Shown: positions 48,737-59,241 of the stretch, piece by piece
How positions within the stretch are numbered: position 1 is the stretch's first letter
Layout of the letters: each line of letters opens with the position of its first letter
Origin: Megalobrama amblycephala
Taxonomy: Eukaryota > Chordata > Actinopteri > Cypriniformes > Xenocyprididae
Assembly: GCF_018812025.1 (NCBI RefSeq)
Contig: NC_063052.1
Span: 30,767,951-30,831,950 of the forward strand
Direction: 5' to 3'
Length of the DNA: 64,000 nucleotides
Program-made: the position numbers and the translations under genes
The notes under the pieces: model-generated
Databases searched by the model: none
Seen by the model: the letters and a program-made list of their open reading frames with translations, nothing else
Told to the model about the DNA's origin: nothing

Positions 48737-49304
48737 CAGTGTTGCCAACTAATTTTCAGGGGAAGTTACTAAATGACGTTGTGATGTCATTGCTTGATGA
48801 CGTCATTATGTAACCATAACGCAAAAATACATATTCTAAGAAATTATAGTGTATTAGTAGTTACATTCGTATTGTATTTTCTGTTTTAGGTTTACACAGG
48901 GTTACAACTTAACGGATAATGTCCGGGGAAAAAATTACCAGTGCCTTTTAACTGTGTTTCTACATATTTTCATTCTTAAAGTGTGTCTATAACTGATCAG
49001 CAATTATAGGTACAAGCTAATAACAAGGTGTATCATAAATGAATTATTGAACATTTGCAGGTAGCAACTTAATTCACAAACGATCAATGGTTTCCTCTTT
49101 TTGTGTAAGAGGGAAAATGCATAATACCTTTTTTATTATTTGAGACACTTTTTTTAAAGTTGCTAAAAGTTGCCAAATAAATTTTAAAAATGGCTGTTGC
49201 TAGGTGTTTTTTTGTTTGTTTTTTGAAAAAAAAAAAAAAAAGTTGCTAGGGTAGTCTGAAAAGTTGCTAAAACTAGCAGCAAAATTGCTAAGTTGGTAAC
49301 ACTG
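48737..49304. mobile_element. hAT-like element, 568 bp, perfect 8-bp target duplication
   Basis: CAGTGTTGCCAACTAAT at the left, AGTTGGTAACACTG at the right, with ATGGGAAT on both sides (48729-48736 and 49305-49312). The interior has TGATGTCATTGCTTGATGAC and GTTGCTAAAAGTTGCC motifs and no open frame. Confidence 0.85.
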
Positions 49305-49918
49305 ATGGGAATGACTTTGAAGTGACTATCTGTGGTAATGAGAAAGGAAGACAAATTCCTTTAGTGAGTGTCTGACAGCTGTTTACTGCCCCCCTGAGGC
49401 CGAAGAGACGGAAAAATCATCTTCCCAGCCTTCTAAGAACAAGATAAAGATCTCAAAATTACCATGTGCAAATTATTTAACAATCTCTACGTTTTATATT
49501 TAGTGTGACAAGAAAAATTGAACCAAACAGCAAAACAGAACTCAGAACTTTTCTTTTTTTTAGCAGAGAAATTAGGATATATTTAAAAAAGGATTTTTTT
49601 TTTCAAATATAATAAATGTATAATTAATGCAATACTGTAAATAATAATATGGCCTATTGCAATATAATAATAAACAAAGAAATAATATGAAATTGTAATA
49701 ATTTATCATGATAAAATATGCTGCGTAAAATAATGAGCTGTACGTGCTGAATGACAATAAGGCAGTGTAAGTGTTAATGTAAAGTAGCGTTACTTCCAGC
49801 ATCAGTGGCTCCAGAACATGTTCTCTTGGTTCTCACGTCTGTCAGAGGAAGCAGAAGCCCGCGTGTCATCATCATTTGAATACAGAGGCCTTGATTTACA
49901 GTGTCGCTCATTTGTCGC

Positions 49919-49962
49919 TTTTATTGCGGCTCTTTGATGTGCGGCGCGCGAGACCCTTTGAA
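49919..49962 (+). promoter_or_regulatory. cdx1: CDX-like site plus two TCF/LEF-like sites
   Basis: TTTTATTG (49919-49926) is followed by CTTTGAT (49932-49938) and CTTTGAA (49956-49962), the last two in the same orientation 24 bp apart. Mammalian Cdx1 is a direct Wnt target through LEF/TCF sites and autoregulates, so the cluster is in a plausible place. These are short motifs; function is inferred. Confidence 0.45.
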
Positions 49963-50327
49963 ATGCACGAGCGCTTTCTGATGTAAAGAGGCACGAGCGC
50001 CGCTCTGACTCCCCAAAAACCTGCCGTGAGATACCAGCGACACATCATCATCCTCACGGCCTTCATCGCCTCAAACCCGTCCCATCATCATCATCATGAA
50101 CTTCATCACTGAAAGATATCACCACGAACATCATCATCATCACCTCAAATAATTTCTCATAGTGATCTTAATCAAAACCTTATCTGAGATATTACATTAT
50201 ATCTTCATCATTTTAAACATGCCCTGACATATCACCATCATCATCATGGTCTTCATCACATTTTTGCCCAGGTAGGCCTATCATCTTCATCACGGACACC
50301 GATATGTTAAGCATCCTGGCTGGTTCG

Positions 50328-50349
50328 GGGTCAAATTTTGACCTTTATG
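50328..50349 (+). promoter_or_regulatory. cdx1: Nuclear-receptor-like inverted repeat (IR5) abutting a TTTATG core
   Basis: GGGTCA, a 5-bp spacer, then TGACCT forms an inverted repeat of receptor half-sites (a 15-bp palindrome GGTCAAATTTTGACC lies within it). The final T also starts TTTATG, a CDX core. Mammalian Cdx1 responds directly to retinoic acid, but IR5 is not the usual DR5 arrangement, so the receptor is uncertain. Confidence 0.35.
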
Positions 50350-50544
50350 TAAAATGTAAATAACGTGACAGGCATTCCAGCGCGTGTCAGCGTCTTTCAG
50401 TATGGAGCGTTTGTCGCGTCGCCAGCGGAGATGTGGCGTTGGAGATAAAGCGTCTATCACGGCATTCGGGCCTTCAACTATCTGCGCTCAGCTCTCTGGT
50501 GATCTCGCGCCCTTCCGGCCAGTCAGCGGCACCTGTGCGCGTGT

Positions 50545-50582
50545 CATAAATCAGCTCAGGTGGGTGTCCCGGGGTGACGTCA
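50545..50582 (+). promoter_or_regulatory. cdx1: CATAAA (CDX or TATA-like) and CRE palindrome
   Basis: CATAAA at 50545-50550 (a CDX core on the minus strand, or a weak TATA element) and TGACGTCA at 50575-50582, a perfect CREB/ATF palindrome, 82 bp before the start codon. Confidence 0.4.
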
Positions 50583-50663
50583 GCGCTGGGCAAACAAACG
50601 CGCGCTCGAGCGCTCTGGCAAGGTGAAGTTCAGTTAAAGTAAAACTTTCAGCTCGCGAGGAAA

Positions 50664-51039
50664 ATGTCCGTGAGCTTCCTGCTGGACACGGCCATGTACG
50701 GCAACCCCGCGAGACACCTGAACCTCAGCCAGCCTCACCTGAACGTCTACCCGTCCGCCCCGTACCCGGACTACAGTGGATACCACCCGGGTCCTGCCCT
50801 CGGGAATGACCTGCATCACACCGGCAGCTCGTGGAGTCCCGGGTTCGGCCCGGGTTCGCGTGAAGAGTGGCCGCCGCTCTACAGCCACGGGACAGGTCAC
50901 TCGCTGCCGGTTAACGGCTTGGAGGTCAACGTGATTCCGCCGGTGGATCAGGGGCTGCTGAGCGGCGCACCGAGCGCGCCGGTGGAGAGAGAAGAGCCGC
51001 AGGACTGGATGAGACGCGCCGCGGCTCCCCCGAACTCTG
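50664..51039 (+). CDS. cdx1: cdx1 exon 1: N-terminal activation region, caudal-type homeobox protein
   Basis: Codes 125 residues plus one base. It opens MSVSFLLDTAMYGNPARHLN, the caudal N-terminal block (Y/F-LLD-..MY), is rich in Pro, Tyr and Ser, and includes DDW-like REEWPPLYSHG. Near the end DWMRRAA matches the hexapeptide-type WMRR motif before the homeodomain in CDX proteins. The start codon has A at -3 and a CpG-rich leader. The exon ends AACTCTG|GTGAGAG in phase 1, joining exon 2 as [11 protein letters not shown]. Linkage to pdgfrb suggests the cdx1a copy of teleosts. CDX1 is a nuclear transcription factor in hindgut and posterior axis patterning that regulates Hox genes. The frame running on past 51039 is intron. 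Confidence 0.93.
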
Positions 51040-51139
51040 GTGAGAGATCAGCACCTCTCCTGACCCCTAAACCCTTCTGTGCTCACTACTGTCTCACATC
51101 ACACTCTTTCACTTCCTCTACATTATCAAAAAAAAAAGA

Positions 51140-52850
51140 AAAAGTAATGCCATGTTTTTGGACATGCATCGTGGAGCCATTCCATGTAAACTTGATGCTT
51201 TTATGAAATATACAGAACAGTGTTTTTGGAAAATCCCATTGGTAGTGATATGGTTTAGGTTGGGTTTATGGTTGGTGTTTCTGTACAATACCATTGGTAA
51301 TACCATGTTTTTAGACATCCATCATGGTAATACAATGATATTTGATGCTTTTATGAAATAAACCATAGTCTACAGTGTTTTTGGACAATACCATTGGTGA
51401 TGCCATGTTTATAGACATACATCATGGTAATACCATGCAATTTAATGCTTTGATGAAATGTACCGTAGTAGTACAGTGTTTCTGGACAATACCATTGGCA
51501 ATACCATGTTCTTTAGACAATGCAATTAGTAATACCATGGTTTTTGGATATGCATCATGGTAATACCATGTTTTTTTTAGACATATTCTCTTTGATTTTA
51601 TGTTTTTTGGAAATATATCATAGTAGTACAGCATTTTTTAGACATGCATCATGGTAATACCATGTAATTTGATGCTTTTAAGAAATATACCATAGACGTA
51701 CAGTGTTTCTGTACAATACCATTGGTAATACCATGTTTTTAGACATCCACCATGGTAATACAATGATATTTGATGCTTTTATGAAATAAACCATAGTCTA
51801 CAGTGTTTTTGGACATTACCATTGGTGATGCCATGTTTATAGACATACATCATGGTAATACCATGCAATTTGATGCTTTTATGAAATGTACCGTAGCAGT
51901 ACAGTGTTTTTGGACAATACCATTGGCAATACCATGTTCTTTAGACAATGCAATTAGTAATACCATGGTTTTTGGATATGCATCATGGTAATACCATGTT
52001 TTTTTTAGACATATTCTCTTTGATTTTATGTTTTTTGGAAATATATCATAGTAGTACAGCATTTTTTAGACATGCATCATGGTAATACCATGTAATTTGA
52101 TGCTTTTATGAAATGGATCATAGTGTTTTTGGACAATATCATTGGTAATACCATGTTCTTTAGACAATACCATTGGTAATACCATGTTTTTAGGCATGCA
52201 TAATGGTAATACCATGTTATTTGATGCTTTTATGAAATGGATCATATATTACAGTGTTTTTAGACAATACCATTGGTAATACCATGTTGTTAGGCATGCA
52301 TAATGGTAATACCATGTAATCTGAGGCTTTTATGAAATGCACCATAATGTTTTTGGACAATATCATTGGTAATACCATGTTCTTTAGACTTTACCCTTAC
52401 TTATACCATGCTTTTTGGACATGCATCATGGTAATATGTTTTTTTTAGACATGTTTCCTGTGATTTCATGCTTTTTGGAAATATACCATAGTAGTACAAC
52501 ATTTTTTTAGGTATGCATAATGGCAATACCATGTAATTTGATGCTTTTATGACATGTACTATAGTAGTATAGTGCTTTTGGACAATGTCATTGGTAATAC
52601 CATGGTTTTTTAGACAATACCATTGGTAATACCATGCTTTTAGGCACGCATAATGGTAATACCATGTAATTTGATGCTTTTATGAAATGTACCATAGTAG
52701 TACAGTGTTTTTGGACAATACAATTGGTAATACAATGTTCTTTAGCCAATACCATTAGTAATACCGTGCTTTTCAGACATGCATCATGGTAATACCATGT
52801 TTTTGTGCAAGTAAAACCATGTTAATCTTTAAAGTATGTTGCAGTACCAC
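51140..52850. repeat. ACCATGGTAATACC-type repeat array with a 428-bp tandem duplication
   Basis: Units such as GACAATACCATTGGTAATAC, ATGCATCATGGTAATACC and TTTGATGCTTTTATGAAAT alternate through 1.7 kb of cdx1 intron 1. The block 51281-51708 is repeated at 51709-52136 with about 2% differences by eye over the first 380 bp, so it is a recent duplication. Fragments of the same repeat are at 32100-32310. Confidence 0.88.
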
Positions 52851-52859
52851 TTAAAAACC

Positions 52860-54590
52860 ATGGTATATGAATATGGAAATCATACAGTACCATGGCATAT
52901 ATGAAAACCACAGCATAATCACCAGATACCATTCAGTGCACCATTTTGACGGCGCAGAAAGTGAAAGTTTTGCTTGATAAACATTAATAATATAATCTAA
53001 TATTCTGAAAACCTGCTCATTTCTGCATTAAGAGCATTTTTGGTGTGCTAACTTAGAAATAGTTCTGCTTACCTACAGTCACATGTGATCTATATACAGA
53101 TCGGTTAATAAATCAGTCATGCTGAAGGCCTGCAGCTACAGCAGAGAGATCAAAATACCAGCACAATTCATTTGTTTGATCTTTGATGTTCTACAACATC
53201 TGGAGATCTGAAGGAGCGTGTAGTTGAACAGTCAGTAATAGATGTTTGCGGCCTTATCGGAAGTGCATTATGGCTAATAGTTTACCGAGTGATAAACTAA
53301 TCTCTTCTGGGAATATTTGTGTAAATGTGTCACACGCAGCCAGGTTGGCACAGTTATAAAGCTCAGATGGAGCGAGACTCTTTACAGACCTTTGGGAAAG
53401 ATTTGGAGATTTTTACATTATGTAGTTTTAAAAGATTTGTGTCATGATCTTTTTAAAGGTCTGGATTTGATGCCAAATCATATTTGGCCTCCAGCTTTGA
53501 GCATGCGGTCTAATTCAGTTCAGTTCAATTTGATTCATTTAAATTCAGACTTATTTCTATAACATATTTATTGTCCCAAAGCAACTTAACAATGAATAAT
53601 TCATATTACCATTAAATAGATCGATAAATAGGTGCATAAGATCAGATTCTTGTTTTTTTGTCAATAATGAACTGCAGTCTGTGCAATTGTTCATATTTCT
53701 TAAACAGACCAAAAGGAGGAAATGAAGTCATGCTCATTAGTTTTGTTTTCAGCTTTCAAAGGGCCGTTGTCTGACACGGTTGGTCAAGATGCAAATGTGG
53801 TCATCATGTTTGACTGTTCAAACGTTCTGATATCATCCCATGAGCAGATTATAGACGTGGAATATGGATCATGTGACAAAAACAAATATAGATGAGAATG
53901 TTCAGGAAATACTGCTGGGAAAAAAAAAAAAATGAAACACTGATCCAAACAGGTTTAATTTTCCACTCTACTTTTTCTTTAGAGAACACACCCGTGTACC
54001 TGGCTTACCTAACTTATCTAAATCGCTTTACTTATCTCGGTAGTGACATACTGTTGACTTCTATTGTTTTTATATAATTATATGACAACAGAATAACCCA
54101 TTTCCAAACCCTACCATAAAAGAATGCATTTAAAAATACATTATGTATTTACATTACTAGCTTTTATGTTTTGAACAAGTCATTTTCACTCTTTTAAATG
54201 CAATCCATTGTTGCCCCCTACTGGACAACAGTAATAGACACCTAATGCTTCTGACACGTGTTGTGATAAATAGGACTTTATTTTGATCCATTAGTTATAA
54301 CAATGCAGATATTTACCACTGTAGATTCTGATCTATTATTGAATTAAATTCCTGGCACAACTGACTCCTTCACATTTACCTTGAAAGCAGATTACGGACT
54401 ATACAGGTAGCTGTCTAGTAAGGGAGCTTCCTCACTGAAATAGAACCTGATATGGAGCACGTAATTGAGTTTGACGTCAGCATGTTGCTAAGCAAAAAAT
54501 GCATTACTCTAATAAGCATAAAATACATAGCACACAGAAATATTTGGTAAAATAGACCTTTTTAATTGAAATTATCTGCTTATCAATAAA
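52860..54590. other. cdx1 intron 1, no supported feature
   Basis: Mixed AT-rich sequence with short unsupported frames. No exon border or complete repeat was recognised. Confidence 0.4.
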
Positions 54591-54593
54591 AGA

Positions 54594-54938
54594 GGTCATT
54601 CTTGATGAATGGAAAAAGATAGATGTTGCAAAATGTCGCCAACTTGTTCATTCCATGCCTAGAAGAGTTGGTGCTGTCATTAAAAATCATGATGGCCATA
54701 CAAAGTACTAGATGTAGTAGTTTTTGTTGTGGGGTGTACTCATTTTTGCATCACCCTAATTTGAGTAAAACTGAAAAATGTGTAATCCAAGTTATATTAT
54801 TAACCTTATTTTCATGTTATAAATTAAACAGATGTTATATTAAACGTAACATTTTGGAAATTGTTTTTGTGTTCATTGAGATATTGTTTAAAATGTTACT
54901 TTTCAAAGGGGGTGTACTCATTTACGCTGAGCACTGTA
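54594..54938 (+). pseudogene. Tc1-like transposon remnant, transposase C-terminus and right end
   Basis: The sequence reads, with frame changes, as the end of a Tc1 transposase: SMPRRVGAV-like (CCATGCCTAGAAGAGTTGG) and then KNHDGHTKY-like residues. It ends GTGTACTCATTTACGCTGAG then CACTG and TA. The left half of the element is missing. Confidence 0.65.
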
Positions 54939-55812
54939 CACACACATAAAAAAGTAAAACTATATAAAATGACAAAAAAACAAAATTACTAATACTTTAG
55001 GATTAAATGCAAAATATAAAAAGAAAAACTAATACAAAATATTATTAAAAACTGTAATATTATCTCAGTTATACAAAAATAACACTGGTCTGCGATGCCT
55101 TAAAATGCAGTGACTACTATGCTGACTACTACACACTTCTGTCTTTATCTTTGTGTGAACTTCTTCCTGCTATGTTTATTACAGCACATCATATGACTGT
55201 GATGATTTGTGTGTATGTGTGCACGTTATAATGAGGTTAAACACTGTAAACCCTGATTTACTGAGTGTACACTGATCCAAGTTTCATTTTTTTGCCTTCT
55301 TATAACCGGTTTGAAGAGATAAACCACAGTAAAAATCAGTTATCCATTTAAAACAGCTACATTTTACGCCCACTTAACAAGAACTTCTGTTAGTTCAAGA
55401 AGGCGGTTTTGTAATCGCTGTACAAATAATTGGTTTTCCCAGGTTTCTCAGATGGTCATTACCAAACATATTATGTATTAGTTATGCCACAGACCTATAT
55501 GTTCGTTTAAGGAAAGAGATAAACGAGAGCGCAGAGGCGCCGTTTTTCGTAGAGACACAGTGAGTCAGTGGTGTGTGACGCCGGATGAAGTCGTGTATGA
55601 AGGTGGAGCGGTGTTGCCCAATGTTAGCTGCTCGATTATTCATCTGTGTGTCTAAACACAAGGCGTCTTGAGAGTCGAACGTCCTGTCGACAAAGTGAAA
55701 GATTTTCTGAAAAGCTAATAACAGCAGAGGCCAGTGAGTCTGAGGTGGTGGCCGCACCCTGCTGTGTGCACTGTGGGAGGACCAGAGAGCACTGATAAGG
55801 GGACGAGACACT

Positions 55813-55815
<3 letters not shown>

Positions 55816-55874
<59 letters not shown>
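55816..55874. repeat. (GT)n microsatellite
   Basis: About 29 GT units with one GC interruption. Confidence 0.96.
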
Positions 55875-56149
55875 TTACACATGTCAGCTAAAGCTGGTGG
55901 AGAAAAGGGAAGCATACTGTTGAGAAAGAGTTTCAGTATATGAAAACTGCATTCAGGGGCTTTTGGGACATGTGTGGTTCAGTGTTGTTTTATTATCACT
56001 GAGATACTATTTTAATTTAGGCTAGTTTGTATTTTACATTTTCGTTTTAATTTTGTTGTCATTTTGTGGTATGTTTTTGTTATTTCAGTTTTTTTTTTGT
56101 TTTTTTTGTTTTTTTAAATATGTCTATATAGATTTTATTATTTCAGTTT

Positions 56150-56320
56150 TAGTTCACTCTTAGATAAATGGTTGGAGATCTACTGTATATATAACTCTAG
56201 GTTTCTTGACTCAATTTTAATGTACACTGTCAAAAGGTTCTATATAAGGAGTAATTTCTTAAGTGATTACATAATACTTTTTTAATGAATAAGGGGTTAC
56301 ATTAATTTTTTCTAGTGAAA
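56150..56320 (+). repeat. MITE-like repeat, AGAACC family, copy 2
   Basis: TTTCTTGACTCAATTTTAAT, GTTCTATATAAGGAGTAAT and GTGATTACATAATACTTTT match 25010-25200 in order. Confidence 0.65.
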
Positions 56321-57096
56321 GTATATTTAAACTAAAAATGATGGGACCCCCAAAATGGTTCTATAGTTTATATGAAGCAAAGTCCCTTTAAGACAAGTTA
56401 TTTCACTCGGCCATCTTTGAAACGCCTCTCAGTGATGCAAGTGCAGCTCCTATCTCTTTGAATGGGAAAATTAAAATTCTCCAAAGCTTTCGATTCAATT
56501 TCATATTTGAAATCACCAATGAAATTTGACAACATCTGTATTATACATTTTGTTTCTAAATGCTCAAATCATGACAAAAAAAACGTATTCCGCCATGTAG
56601 AGTGCTTTAGTGACTAGCCACTTTTTCAGCAGTGATGGGTCTGGAAGTATTTTTCCCCATAAGGATTTTTATTCATAAAAGTATTCATTACAGTGCTATA
56701 AGCCATGAACCAAGCCAACCAGCTACGAGGTGAATCACAACATTACATTTTTTTTTTTTTTTTTTGAAGCAAACAATAAAAAAAAAATCAAACAAAAACA
56801 CAGAGGTACAAGACTGTGTACTCAACAGCTTTGGTGAGAGAAAGAACTACAATCCCATGAAGCATTTTGATATATATATATATATATACACACAGTAGTA
56901 ATGTCTAAACCGCTGGCCACAAAAGTGGGTACACTCCTAAGTGAAAATGTCCAAATTGGGCCCAATTAGCCATTTTCTCTCCCCGGTGTCATGTGACTCA
57001 TTAGTGTTACAAGGTCTCAGGTGTGAATGGGGAGCAGGTGTGTTAAATTTGGTGTTATCACTCTCACTCTCTCATACTGGTCACTGGAAGTTCAAC

Positions 57097-58110
57097 ATGG
57101 CACCTCATGGCAAAGAACTCTCTGAGGATCTGAAAAAAAGAATTGTTGCTCTACAAAGATGGCGTTAGGCTATAAGAAGATTGCCAAGACCCTGAAACTG
57201 AGCTGCAGCACGGTGGCCAAGACCATATAGCGGTTTAACAGGACAGGTTCCACTCAGAACATGGTCGACCAAAGACGTTGAGTGCACATGCTCAGCGTCA
57301 TATCCAGAGGTTGTGTTTGGGAAATAGACGTATGAGTGCTGCCAGCATTGCTGCAGAGGTTGAAGCCTGTCAGTGCTCAGACCATACACCGCACACTGCA
57401 TCAAATTGGTCTGTCGTCCCAGAAGGAAGCCTCTTCTAAAGATGATGCACAAGAAAGCCCGCAAACAGTTTGCTGAAGACAAGCAGACGAAGGATTACTG
57501 GAACCATGTCCTGTGGTCTGATGAGACCAAGATAAACGTATTTGCTTCAGATGGTGTCAAGCGTGTGTGGCGGCAACCAGGTGACGAGTACAAAGACAAG
57601 TGTGTCTTGCCTACAGTCAAGCATGGTGGTGGGAGTGTCATGGTCTGGGGCTGCATGAGTGCTGCCGGCACTGGGGAGCTACAGTTCATTGAGGGAATCA
57701 TGAATGAGCAGAGCATGATCCCCTCCCTTCGGTTGTGTTAAATTTGTGCTATATAAATAAAATTTGACTTGACTTGACTTCAGAGACTGGGCCGCAGGGC
57801 AGTATTCCAACATGATAACGACCCCAAACACACCTCCAAGACGACCACTGCCTTGCTAAAGAAGCTGAGGGTAAAGGTGATGGACTGGCCAAGCATGTCT
57901 CCAGACCTAAACCCTATTGAGCATCTGTGGGGCATCCTCAAATGGAAGGTGGAGGAGCGCAAGGTCTCTAACATCCACCAGCTCCGTGATGTCGTCATGG
58001 AGGAGTGGAAGAGGACTGTGAAGCTCTGGTGAACTCCATGCCCAAGAGGGTTAAAATAATGGTGGCCACACAAAATATTGTCACTTTGGGCCCAATTTGG
58101 ACATTTTCAC
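57097..58110 (+). pseudogene. Tc1-like transposase pseudogene (DDE family)
   Basis: The start ATG at 57097 reads MAPHGKELSEDLKKRIVALQ, the paired-like DNA-binding region, then shifts frame. From 57373 the catalytic part reads WNHVLWSDETKINVFASDG (first Asp) and GGGSVMVWGCMSAAGTGEL. After the inserted retroposon tail it resumes as VFQHDNDPKHTSKTT (second Asp) and SPDLNPIEHLWGILKWKVEE (Glu), a DD34E arrangement. Frameshifts, stops and a 45-bp insertion make it non-functional, but all three catalytic residues are still visible. Confidence 0.9.
57733..57777 (+). mobile_element. Tiny 5'-truncated retroposon insertion (45 bp)
   Basis: TTGTGTTAAATTTGTGCTAT, then ATAAATAAAATTTGACTTGA with a (CTTGA)n tail, between CTTCGG (57727-57732) and CTTCAG (57778-57783), a probable target duplication. 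The CTATATAAATAAA core is the retroposon terminus also seen at 29450-29470. Confidence 0.7.
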
Positions 58111-58299
58111 TCAGGGGTGTAGTCACTTTTGTGGCCAGCGGTTTTGACAATAATGACTGTGTGTTGAGTTATTTTGAGGGGACAGGAAATTTACACTGTT
58201 ATACAAGCTGTACACTCACTACTTTACATTGTAGCAAAGTGTCATTTCTTCAGTGTTGGCACATGAAAAGATATAATAAAATATTTACAAATATTTACG

Positions 58300-58302
<3 letters not shown>

Positions 58303-58368
<66 letters not shown>
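58303..58368. repeat. (TA)n(CA)n microsatellite
   Basis: About 14 TA units followed by about 19 CA units, 150 bp right of the Tc1 element. Confidence 0.96.
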
Positions 58369-58369
<1 letters not shown>

Positions 58370-58864
58370 TTAAGTGTTTTGAGAGTGTGGGGAGACTGAC
58401 TCATTTGCGGTGGGAGTGGACGGAGCTAAAGATCTTGTTTGGTGCTCTTTGTTCGCTGCGGCTCTCTGATTGGTGGAATTTTCTGTACAGTGTCATGGGT
58501 AATGTTGTTTTTCACCAAAAATTCTGCTATTAAACATGATTATTTAAAAAATAAGTTGAATTAATGCAAATAGATGGCTTCAACAAAAGCATACTGTCCA
58601 TTAACAACTTCGGAGCTCATCACAAGTCTTTCTATAAAGATTTATCAGTTGTTGTTAAAAGTCAATTTCACTGAATGAATGAATGAATGGATTTTTTACT
58701 TCCAGAACCCGACTGTTGAACTCTATTGCGTGTTGCACTTTCTCTCATTCTCATGTGACTTTCATATGAAGTTCCTGACAGAACACTTTAAGGTTCTATA
58801 TAGAAACTTCCAAGATTGTTTAGTTCATCACATAAATGAAAATAAGATATATTGCTTTGGTTTT

Positions 58865-59241
58865 TTAAAGGTGCTCTAAGCGATGTCACGCATTTTTAGG
58901 CCAAAACATTTTTTGTCACATACAGCAAACATCTCCTCACTATCCTCTAGCTGCCTATCCCCTGAACACACTGTAAAAAAACGCGGTCTCTGTAGTCGCC
59001 ACAAGCTCCGAAAAACGGCAATAAAAACAAACAGGTGCAGCCTGGACCACGAATCATAATAAACACGCTCCAGCCAATAACCGACAAGGATGATTTTAAA
59101 TGCGCGTTCATGACTGTTTCAGGAGGCACGGAGGGGAGGGGGAGGAGGAGGAGGAGGGAGGGTCTAGCTAGCCTCTGTTTTGTTTGACAACACTTCGAAC
59201 GTCAATAGGAAGTTACCCAGGATCACTTAGAGCACCTTTAA
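58865..59241. mobile_element. TTAA-flanked MITE, GGTGCTCTAAGCGAT family
   Basis: Left TTAAAGGTGCTCTAAGCGAT and right ATCACTTAGAGCACCTTTAA are inverted, with TTAA at both edges. The interior contains a strongly purine-rich run at about 59130-59162 (GGGGAGGGGGAGGAGGAGG). Confidence 0.85.

Larger units (their letters stand above)
49880..50663 (+). promoter_or_regulatory. cdx1: cdx1 upstream CpG-rich promoter region
   Basis: GC and CpG content rise sharply here compared with the AT-rich flank (for example GTGCGGCGCGCGAGACC, GAGCGCCGCTCTGACTCC) and stay high through exon 1, like a CpG-island promoter. Motifs given in separate entries sit at 49919-49962, 50328-50349, 50545-50550 and 50575-50582. 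The transcription start cannot be placed. Upstream frames in this stretch are not supported as genes. Confidence 0.6.
56901..58150 (+). mobile_element. Tc1-like transposon, 1.25 kb, TA flanks, with retroposon insertion
   Basis: Left end ATGTCTAAACCGCTGGCCAC and right end GTGGCCAGCGGTTTTGACAA are inverted repeats with TA outside both. Subterminal copies GTCCAAATTGGGCCCAATT and AATTTGGACATTTTCACTC repeat the pattern. The internal transposase gene is decayed and interrupted at 57733-57777. Confidence 0.9.

Noticed and set aside
50384..50626. Upstream plus-strand frame starting MSASFSMERLSRR as a gene or extended cdx1 N-terminus
   Set aside because: It is out of context, ends before the cdx1 start, lacks recognised motifs, and falls in the CpG-rich leader where long frames occur by chance.
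51040..51206. Extension of cdx1 exon 1 past 51039
   Set aside because: The GTGAGAG donor at 51040 and exact phase join to exon 2 make the continuing frame intronic.
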